The translations under genes and the position numbers were made by a program. The notes beneath the pieces were generated by a model. It saw only the letters and a list, made by a program, of their open reading frames with translations. It searched no databases and was not told where the DNA came from. Positions 17,351 through 23,733 of a stretch of DNA of 64,000 nt are shown in pieces. The stretch covers positions 1 to 64,000 of the forward strand of contig JAXMBI010000028.1 of assembly GCA_046349955.1 (NCBI GenBank), read 5' to 3'. This DNA comes from JBGAPH01 sp046349955 (GTDB lineage Bacteria; Planctomycetota; Planctomycetia; Pirellulales; JBGAPH01). Each line of letters begins with the position of its first letter. The stretch's first letter is position 1.

Positions 17351-18895
17351 ATGCAGGCAGAAGTGATTTCGATCGGCGACGAGCTGACCAGCGGCCAGCG
17401 GCTCGACACCAATAGCCAGTGGATCAGCCAGCGGCTGGGCGAGTTGGGCATCCGCACCATCTGGCACACCACCGTGGCTGACGACCTTGCGGCCAACGTG
17501 GCGGTGTTCCGTCAGGCGCTCGAGCGGGCCGACATCGTCGTCGCCAGCGGCGGCTTGGGACCTACGGCCGACGATCTCACGCGGCAGGCCATGGCCGAAG
17601 CCGTGGGACAACCGCTCGAATTCGACCCGGCGTCGCTCGCGCACATCGAGGCGATGTTCGCCCGCCGTGGCCGGCCGATGCCGGAGCGGAACAAGATTCA
17701 GGCCTACTTTCCCGCCGGCAGCCGCCCGATTCCCAATTCCAACGGCACCGCGCCCGGCATCGAGCTGTCTTTCGCCCGCGGCGATCGCGGCGCTGCCCAT
17801 GCTTTTTGTCTGCCCGGCGTCCCCTCGGAGCTATTCCCGATGTGGGAGCAAACGGTGGCCCCGGCGATCCGCCGGCTAGCGCCAGCCGCCGGCGTGGTGG
17901 TGCATCGGCGGATCAAGTGCTTCGGGGCGGGCGAAAGCGACATCGAACAGCGGCTCCCCGATCTCATTCGCCGCGGCCGCGAACCGCAGGTGGGCATCAC
18001 GGTAAGCGACGCCACGATCACGCTCCGCATCACGGCCGCCGGCCCCAACGAAGCGGCTTGCCAGGCGGCGATCGAACCGACGGCGGCAATCGTCTACGAG
18101 TGCCTGGGCTCGCTCGTGTTTGGCGAGGAGGACGACGAACTGCAAGACGTGGTGCTGCGGCGACTGGCCGCCCACGGGCAGACGCTGAGTGTCGTGGAAT
18201 GGGGCACGACAGGGTTGCTCGGCGACTGGCTGGGTGAGGCGGCGACCATTGCCGGGCCGTATCTGGGCGACCTGGAGATTGGCGACCCACGGCTCGTGGC
18301 TACGCTCTTGGGCGCCGAGGTTGCCGCGCTCGATCCGACCAGCCCGGCCTTGGCCGAAGCGCTGGCAGCTGCCTGGCGAAAGCAGACGGGGGCCGACTAC
18401 ACTCTGGCCATCGGCCAGTTCCCGCCGCTCGCCCCGCCCGACCAACCGCCAGGCCAAGTGCATCTGGCGCTGGCCTCGGACCGGGGGGTGAAGCTCAAGA
18501 GCGTGCTCTACGCGGGGCAGCCCTCGTTCCTGCGCCGCCGGACGGCCAAGCAGCGTAGACCTCCTGCGGCATCAGCTCGCCCCAGCGACCTAACAAACCC
18601 CCGCTCCGGCGAGCGGCCCGGCGTAAGCCGGCCGACCCTACCGCGGTTGATTGCTCAGCCGGGTCAGTCAGCCAGCTCACGCTGGCCGCTCGCCACAACG
18701 GTCGAGAGCGGCGTGCCTCGTGATTTGCCAATCCACCGCCCCGGCGAGCGGCCTGGCGTAGGCCGGCCGACCCCACCGCGGTTGATTGCTCAACCGGGTC
18801 AGTCAGCCAGCTCACGCTGGCCGCTCGCCACAACGGTTGAGAGCGGCGTGCCTCGTGATTTGCCGAACCCCGCTCCGGCGAGCGGCCTGGCGTAA
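17351..18895 (+). CDS. cinA: CinA-like protein with degenerate C-domain and repeat-derived tail
   Basis: The N-terminal ~250 residues are a MoaB/CinA-type domain: EVISIGDELTSGQRLDTNSQWI, VVASGGLGPTADDLTR, LPGVPSELFPMW. This part matches CinA, which hydrolyses ADP-ribose/NMN-type pyrophosphates. The C-terminal deamidase (PncC) part is recognisable (DELQDVVLRRLAAHGQTLSVVEWGTTGLLGDWL), but the usual E-S-C-T-G-G nucleophile motif is E-W-G-T-T-G, with no serine. From about residue 416 the frame enters the six-copy tandem repeat, so the final ~98 residues (RPGVSRP..., SASSRWPLA repeats) are translated repeat. The native stop was lost or lies just before 18600. Confidence 0.82.
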   Translation: MQAEVISIGDELTSGQRLDTNSQWISQRLGELGIRTIWHTTVADDLAANVAVFRQALERADIVVASGGLGPTADDLTRQAMAEAVGQPLEFDPASLAHIEAMFARRGRPMPERNKIQAYFPAGSRPIPNSNGTAPGIELSFARGDRGAAHAFCLPGVPSELFPMWEQTVAPAIRRLAPAAGVVVHRRIKCFGAGESDIEQRLPDLIRRGREPQVGITVSDATITLRITAAGPNEAACQAAIEPTAAIVYECLGSLVFGEEDDELQDVVLRRLAAHGQTLSVVEWGTTGLLGDWLGEAATIAGPYLGDLEIGDPRLVATLLGAEVAALDPTSPALAEALAAAWRKQTGADYTLAIGQFPPLAPPDQPPGQVHLALASDRGVKLKSVLYAGQPSFLRRRTAKQRRPPAASARPSDLTNPRSGERPGVSRPTLPRLIAQPGQSASSRWPLATTVESGVPRDLPIHRPGERPGVGRPTPPRLIAQPGQSASSRWPLATTVESGVPRDLPNPAPASGLA

Positions 18896-19367
18896 GCCGG
18901 CCGACCCCACCGCGGTTGATTGCTCAGCCGGGTCAGTCAGCCAGCTCACGCTGGCCGCTCGCCACAACGGTCGAGCGGCGTGCCTCGTGATTTGCCAATC
19001 CACCGCCCCGGCGAGCGGCCCGGCGTAAGCCGGCCGACTCCACCGCGGTTGATTGCTCAGCCGGGTCAGTCAGCCAGCTCACGCTGGCCGCTCGCCACAA
19101 CGGTCGAGAGCGGCGTGCCTCGTGATTTGCCAATCCACCGCCCCGGCGAGCGGCCCGGCGTAAGCCGGCCGACCCCACCGCGGTTGATTGCTCAACCGGG
19201 TCAGTCAGCCAGCTCACGCTGGCCGCTCGCCACAACGGTCGAGAGCGGCGTGCCTCGTGATTTGCCAATCCACCGCCCCGGCGAGCGGCCCGGCGTAAGC
19301 CGGCCGACCCCACCGCGGTTGATTGCTCAACCGGGTCAGTCAGCCAGCTCACGCTGGCCGCTCGCCG
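18608..19367. repeat. Six-copy tandem array of family A repeat (~135-bp unit)
   Basis: Copies of GGCGAGCGG start at 18608, 18743, 18877, 19010, 19145 and 19280, spacings 135, 134, 133, 135 and 135. Each copy is the paired-hairpin element (GGCCCGGCGTAAGCCGGCC ... CCAGCTCACGCTGG ... GGCCGCTCGCC) of about 88 bases plus a conserved ~47-base linker containing CGGCGTGCCTCGTGATTTGCC. Because 135 is a multiple of three, several frames stay open on both strands; I treat them as artefacts. Confidence 0.92.
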
Positions 19368-19464
19368 GAATGGGCGTTGGCGGCTCAGTCGTGCTGGCAT
19401 TTGGCGGTTGATCTGCGTTTGCTACGATGCCGCGGTTCTCACGGCCACGGAAACGGCGCGGCAG

Positions 19465-20145
19465 ATGGAAACCTCGTTGCATCGTGATCTCAAACTGCTC
19501 TACGCCGGTCCCGAGGGGCAGAGCGAGGTTCGGCTCGGTTCGTATCGCATCGACGCGGTCCGCGGCGATCTGCTCGTCGAAATCCAGCACGGCCCCCTGA
19601 CGGCGATCCGCGACAAGATTCGCGCCCTGCTCGAGGATCACCGCGTCCTCGTCGTGAAGCCGATCGTTGCCCGCAAGCGGCTGGTGCGGCTGGAGTCGGC
19701 CGAGGGCCCTGTCGTTTCGGAACGATCGAGTCCCAAGCGACAGGGACTGGTGGCGGCGTTCGACGAGCTCGTGCATTTTCTCCGCGTGTTTCCCCATCCG
19801 CGGCTCGAGCTCGAGCTGGCGCTGGTGGAGATCGAGGAGCTGCGCTACCCAGGCCACGGCCGGCGGCGCTGGCGACGGGCGAACGACTTCGTCGTGGCCG
19901 ACCGGCGCCTGCTGGCAATGCATGAATCACGGCGTTTGAGGTCGGCCGCCGATCTCTGGAAGCTGCTGCCGAGCGGCTTGCGCGGCTCGTTCGACACCGC
20001 CGCGCTGGCCGCCCACGCCGGCACACCGCGCTGGATCGCCCAGCGCATCGCCTACTGCCTGCGGCACACCGGGGCGGCGGAACTGGTCGGCAAGCGGGGG
20101 AATTCGCTGCTCTATAAGCGCACGCGAGCGCGGCGCGCTGCCTGA
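19465..20145 (+). CDS. Conserved-looking protein with PD-(D/E)XK nuclease-like N-terminus
   Basis: About 226 residues from ATG 19465 (METSLHRDLKLLYAG). Residues 20-51 read E21-V-R-L-G-S-Y-R-I-D30 ... L-L-V-E39-I-Q41 ... I-R-D-K51, which fits the E...D...ExK/Q geometry of the PD-(D/E)XK fold with Gln in the lysine position; this is a motif inference. The middle has VLVVKPIVARKRLVRL; the C-terminal third resembles a winged helix (LPSGLRGSFDTAALAAHAGTPRWIAQRIAYCLRHTGAAELVGKRG). I believe similar proteins occur across planctomycetes, so this may be a resident gene rather than the edge of the island. Confidence 0.65.
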   Translation: METSLHRDLKLLYAGPEGQSEVRLGSYRIDAVRGDLLVEIQHGPLTAIRDKIRALLEDHRVLVVKPIVARKRLVRLESAEGPVVSERSSPKRQGLVAAFDELVHFLRVFPHPRLELELALVEIEELRYPGHGRRRWRRANDFVVADRRLLAMHESRRLRSAADLWKLLPSGLRGSFDTAALAAHAGTPRWIAQRIAYCLRHTGAAELVGKRGNSLLYKRTRARRAA

Positions 20146-20279
20146 TTGCGCTACCTCTTAGCGGCGGGGTTGGGGTTTGTTGGAGTCGCGCTTGCTCGTC
20201 TCTTGCGCATCACCGACGATGGTTGTCATCGAGGTCGGCCGCAGCTAGCATTGGCTGGGCGCATCGTCGGCAAGGCAGC

Positions 20280-21515
20280 ATGGAGTGTCGTGGAATGGAT
20301 TTGGCGCTCTCGACTCGCAAGCGGAAATCGGCCGAGGCAGACCCGAGGCAGTTGAATCTGTTCCGAACGGTGCGACCTCGTCCCGACAAACCTCGCGCCG
20401 TCGAGTTCTTCGCCGGCATTGGCCTCGTGCGCTTGGCGCTCGAGAATCAGGGATGGAAGGTTGTGCTGGCCAACGACTTCGACGCGTCGAAGGCCGAGAT
20501 TTACCGGCAGAATTGGTCGGACGACCTCATTCAGGGGGACATTCGCGATCTCGCGGCGGAACAGATTCCAGACTGCGAACTGTTCACCGCCTCGTTCCCC
20601 TGCAATGACCTGTCCATCGCTGGACGCTGGGAGGGCCTCAACGGAGCTAAGTCGTCGGCCTTCTGGCGAGTGATCGAGCTTCTGGACGAGATGGGAAGCC
20701 GCAAGCCCCCGTTGGTGTTGCTAGAGAACGTCGTTGGGTTCTTGCTGCGGCGCAACGGGGCTGACCTTGCCGAAGCGTTGTCGGCTTTGAGTCAACGAGG
20801 CTATTGCGTCGACGCTCTTCTGCTCAACGCAAAGCACTGGGTTCCCCAAAGCCGAGCACGCCTGTTCATCGTTGCTAAGGAGCTGCGGGATCGGCCGAAC
20901 GCCGCAGCTCGGCGTGATCCGCCGCCCAGCCATACGCGACCGGAGGCTTTGGTGCGGTTTATTCGCAGTCACCCGGAGTTGCCTTGGGATTTGCAACCGC
21001 TCCCTGACCCGCCCGACGGGGCCCTTGCGCTCAAGGACATTCTCGAGGACTTGCCGGACTCGAGCGACGAATGGTGGAGCGAGGATCGCGCGGGTTACTT
21101 CATGCAGCAGCTCAGCGACAGGCACTTGGAGGAAGCCAATCGGATGATCGCAGGTCGATCAATCAGCTACGCGACGGCGTTCCGTCGCATGCGAAACAAG
21201 AAGAGCATGGCGGAACTCCGCACCGACGGCATCGCAGGTTGCCTTCGCACCCCCCGGGGCGGGAGCGCGCGGCAAATTCTCTTCAAAGCCGGCAAGAATC
21301 GCTATCAAGTTCGCCTACTGACCGCGCGCGAATGCGCGAGGCTCCAGGGCGTTCGTGACGACTATGGGTTTCGGGCGGACGTGCCGCTCAATCGCGCGTT
21401 GTTCGGCTTTGGCGACGCGGTTTGCGTTCCCGTCATTGAGTGGATCGCAGAACACTACCTCAACCCGATCGCTCGCGACTACGGACTACGGGACGCCTCG
21501 GCAGCCCACGCGTAA
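20280..21515 (+). CDS. DNA (cytosine-5) methyltransferase
   Basis: About 411 residues; ATG 20280 has a weak AAGG 7 bases upstream, ATG 20295 is the alternative. Motif I FFAGIGLVRLAL (43-54), motif IV FPCNDLSIAG with catalytic Cys108, motif VI LLENVVG (Glu149), motif VIII VPQSRARLFIV, variable target-recognition region roughly 200-320, motif IX LLTARECARLQGV and motif X GFGDAVCVPVIEWI. All catalytic elements are intact. It methylates cytosine in an unknown target. It is followed 244 bases later by vsr on the same strand. A 60-codon gene on the other strand overlaps its last 37 bases. G+C is lower than in flanking housekeeping genes. Confidence 0.95.
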   Translation: MECRGMDLALSTRKRKSAEADPRQLNLFRTVRPRPDKPRAVEFFAGIGLVRLALENQGWKVVLANDFDASKAEIYRQNWSDDLIQGDIRDLAAEQIPDCELFTASFPCNDLSIAGRWEGLNGAKSSAFWRVIELLDEMGSRKPPLVLLENVVGFLLRRNGADLAEALSALSQRGYCVDALLLNAKHWVPQSRARLFIVAKELRDRPNAAARRDPPPSHTRPEALVRFIRSHPELPWDLQPLPDPPDGALALKDILEDLPDSSDEWWSEDRAGYFMQQLSDRHLEEANRMIAGRSISYATAFRRMRNKKSMAELRTDGIAGCLRTPRGGSARQILFKAGKNRYQVRLLTARECARLQGVRDDYGFRADVPLNRALFGFGDAVCVPVIEWIAEHYLNPIARDYGLRDASAAHA

Positions 21516-21661
21516 AGAATTGCCCGGACCTCATCTTGTGGGCGGTCCGCAGGGCAGGCGTACTCCAGGTACAGGAAGATCGCGTCCTCGGTTTCCGGCG
21601 GGAACCCGCCGCTCCACAACTCATAGTCTTGGCGAATGCTGTCCTGCGACTGCTTCGACAC
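21479..21661 (-). CDS. Small protein antisense between the methyltransferase and vsr
   Basis: 60 residues from a GTG start preceded by GGGAGGG about 10 bases upstream. The composition looks like a real folded protein (IRQDYELWSGGFPPETEDAIF, LYLEYACPADRPQDEVRAIL). No family assigned. It overlaps the methyltransferase 3' end by 37 bases on the opposite strand. It could be a resident small protein disrupted by insertion of the methylase-vsr pair or a regulator of it. Confidence 0.45.
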   Translation of the reverse strand: MSKQSQDSIRQDYELWSGGFPPETEDAIFLYLEYACPADRPQDEVRAILYAWAAEASRSP

Positions 21662-21759
21662 GGGTTCTGGCCCTCCCGAACAACATTGGGATCAGCGATC
21701 GCCCCAGTCTAAATCAAGCAGACGGCGCTCCAAATCGGGAGCAAACGAGCCCTATTGCG

Positions 21760-22182
21760 ATGCCGGACACTTTCAGCGCTGCCGAACGCTCGCGGATCAT
21801 GGCGGCCGTCAAGTCGCGCGACACCACGCCGGAGATGGTCGTTAGGCGATTGGTGCATGGGCTGGGCTACCGCTACCGCCTGCATGCTCGCGATTTACCC
21901 GGCACGCCGGACCTCGTCCTACCGCGACATGGCAAGATCATCAACGTCTGCGGCTGCTTTTGGCATCTGCACGGCTGCCCGCGCTGCCGTATCCCGTCGT
22001 CGCGCCGCGACTATTGGGTGGCCAAGCTCGAGCGCAACGCGGCGCGAGACCGGCGGGTGAATCGAGCGCTGCGACGCGCGGGATGGTCGGTGCTGGTCGT
22101 GTGGGAGTGCCAGACGAGGCGAGAGCGGCTAGACAGCTTGGAACGTCGGATCAGCCGGTTTTTAAAGCGTGAAGTCACCTAA
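21760..22182 (+). CDS. vsr: Vsr-type very-short-patch-repair endonuclease
   Basis: 140 residues from ATG 21760 (MPDTFSAAERSRIMAAVKSRDTTPE). Nicks DNA at T:G mismatches that arise by deamination of 5-methylcytosine. Family landmarks: catalytic Asp51 in LPGTPDLVLP, GCFWHLHGCP with His69 and His71 and zinc-ligand cysteines, RRDYWVAKLERNAARDRRV and WSVLVVWECQ. Complete. The pairing with a C5 methyltransferase matches the usual Dcm-Vsr arrangement. Its stop lies only 50 bases from the convergent stop of the three-gene operon, so a bidirectional terminator or shared end is expected, but no hairpin was clear. Confidence 0.93.
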   Translation: MPDTFSAAERSRIMAAVKSRDTTPEMVVRRLVHGLGYRYRLHARDLPGTPDLVLPRHGKIINVCGCFWHLHGCPRCRIPSSRRDYWVAKLERNAARDRRVNRALRRAGWSVLVVWECQTRRERLDSLERRISRFLKREVT

Positions 22183-22232
22183 GCTTCTCGGCCGTCTTGT
22201 TCGGCCTTTGTAGCGCCATTCGGTGACCCCTT

Positions 22233-22958
22233 CTACCGGGCTTTCGCCAGCCAGCGAGCAAACTCGCGCTCTGGCAGCAAGCTCTTCAGTTCCGACGCGT
22301 CTAGCCCGAAAACATCGAAGGTCAGGTCGAGCTGACTCAAAATTCGATCAAGCCTCCGCAGGCTGCCAGCCCGGTTTGTCGTTGCGCCCCGCCTCACCTT
22401 GTTGCTCGAGTCGTCGAAGTAGAGGTCTTTGGCGAGTTCGAGAAACGGAGTACTGACGTTCCGCCGATAGCTGTTCGCCAACTCTCGCACTACCTTGGTG
22501 TCCTCGCGAAGTGCTCCGCCCAAGAGCCACGCGGCGTGCGAGCCATGTAGAGACACCATCTTCCATGGAAAGAACAGCAGATGCTTATCGAGTCCCTTCG
22601 AGATGTGGCCGGTCGAAGGGAGGTACTTTTCCAAACTCAGTACCTTTCGCCGCCCGTTTCCATCTGGAGGGCAGACCTGATTGACGTAGAAAAGCGTCAG
22701 CCAACTCCAGAGGCCGAGAGATGTCCGCAAAACCACGTCTGGGACGCCACGCAATTGGTCTTGGGCATAGGTGCCGAAGGCAAATTTGGAGTCGAACTCG
22801 CGAAGCTCGACCGTCGGAGCGCCGGAAACCGTCTCCGAGCATCTGGGATCGTGGAGGATGTCTGGCGGCGGCCAAGCAGTGGGGCTCGACTTGAGCGTCA
22901 GCAAAAACGCTCGAAGCTGGGCAACACCAACTTCGTTCAGGCTGCGCACCTCAGGCAT
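22233..22958 (-). CDS. Unrecognised protein C of the GHKL operon
   Basis: 241 residues, ATG at 22958 inside the end of the preceding gene (8-base overlap ATGCCTGA). I do not recognise the family. Visible features: a central aromatic segment (LRTSLGLWSWLTLFYVNQVCPPDGNGRRKVLSLEKYL), a histidine patch (LDKHLLFFPWKMVSLHGSHAAWLLGG) and a basic C-terminus with KVRRGATTNRAGSLRRLDRILSQL ending in PEREFARWLAKAR. There is no signal peptide or membrane helix, so cytoplasmic. Third gene of an operon after the GHKL ATPase and protein B, and convergent with methylase-vsr. Confidence 0.75.
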   Translation of the reverse strand: MPEVRSLNEVGVAQLRAFLLTLKSSPTAWPPPDILHDPRCSETVSGAPTVELREFDSKFAFGTYAQDQLRGVPDVVLRTSLGLWSWLTLFYVNQVCPPDGNGRRKVLSLEKYLPSTGHISKGLDKHLLFFPWKMVSLHGSHAAWLLGGALREDTKVVRELANSYRRNVSTPFLELAKDLYFDDSSNKVRRGATTNRAGSLRRLDRILSQLDLTFDVFGLDASELKSLLPEREFARWLAKAR

Positions 22959-23733
22959 CGGATTCGCCTCCTGGGGAGGCGCCAGCGGTCCGTTGGTCGA
23001 TATAGTCGCCGACAAAACGATGCCGGGCGGCAAACTGGCTTACTACCCTGTCGACCCACTCTTGCCGGGCCCGGCGCGAGTCTTCGCCCTCCCATTCTTC
23101 GAACTCCTCCTGAACGAGATCCCAAGCGAATGTCAACCAGGGATCATCGCTCCACTCCTGGCCGCCTTCCGTCAGGTTCCGGAGAATCTTCCGGAGAACC
23201 TCAGGCATGAGGAGACCGGTCACGAGCGGATCACGGTTCTGGAGCGCATTGTACAGACCGGGCACATCTCGGTTTATATGAAGTTCGGGAGTGTCGGATG
23301 CCTCGGCGCCCACAAAGTGCAACCGCCAAAACTCGTCGCCCATCTCCGCGCGACTTCGCGCTCTGATCGGCAAGAGTGATCCCCCGAATCCGCTCGACTC
23401 ATCTGTTTCCGGCCGAACCTCGTCCACGGCGGCGAGCAGCCTGCCGGCCGAGTCTCTGACCTTGATCCTAAACAGTGGTTGGTCGCCCGATTCCAGGTCC
23501 GCGAGCTTTTGCCGAGTGAAGTCAGGCGCCCCAACGGTCCCGCACGCGAATCTGCGATAGTAGGCCGAGTGGTAGGCCTCAACAACGATCGTCGCCTCGG
23601 TCGGGAGGGCGTAGTCGGCCAAGTCGAGCCGCACGTCGAACTGCGGCGACGCTAGGTTACGTTCCCACAGTCTGATCCACACGTGCCTGCGAGCAATATC
23701 TCGCCGGCCGCTGAGGAAGATTGGTTTACTCAT
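22951..23733 (-). CDS. Unrecognised protein B of the GHKL operon
   Basis: 260 residues from ATG 23733, which overlaps the ATPase stop by 8 bases (ATGAGTAA). The N-terminal half is strand-rich with the charged phrases SGRRDIARRHVWIRLWERN and ATIVVEAYHSAYYRRFACG; the C-terminal half is helical and acidic (DDPWLTFAWDLVQEEFEEWEGEDSRRARQEWVDRVV). No family assigned, no membrane segment. It is predicted cytoplasmic and, by translational coupling, made with the ATPase in fixed ratio. Confidence 0.75.
   Translation of the reverse strand: MSKPIFLSGRRDIARRHVWIRLWERNLASPQFDVRLDLADYALPTEATIVVEAYHSAYYRRFACGTVGAPDFTRQKLADLESGDQPLFRIKVRDSAGRLLAAVDEVRPETDESSGFGGSLLPIRARSRAEMGDEFWRLHFVGAEASDTPELHINRDVPGLYNALQNRDPLVTGLLMPEVLRKILRNLTEGGQEWSDDPWLTFAWDLVQEEFEEWEGEDSRRARQEWVDRVVSQFAARHRFVGDYIDQRTAGASPGGESDA

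Noticed and set aside
18608..19367. Regularly spaced repeats as a CRISPR array
   Set aside because: Units are ~135 bases, cores are ~88-base double hairpins and the linkers are conserved rather than unique; no cas genes.
18920..19411. Plus- and minus-strand ORFs across the tandem array
   Set aside because: They are open only because the unit is 135 bases; their proteins are the same 45-residue repeat in several frames.
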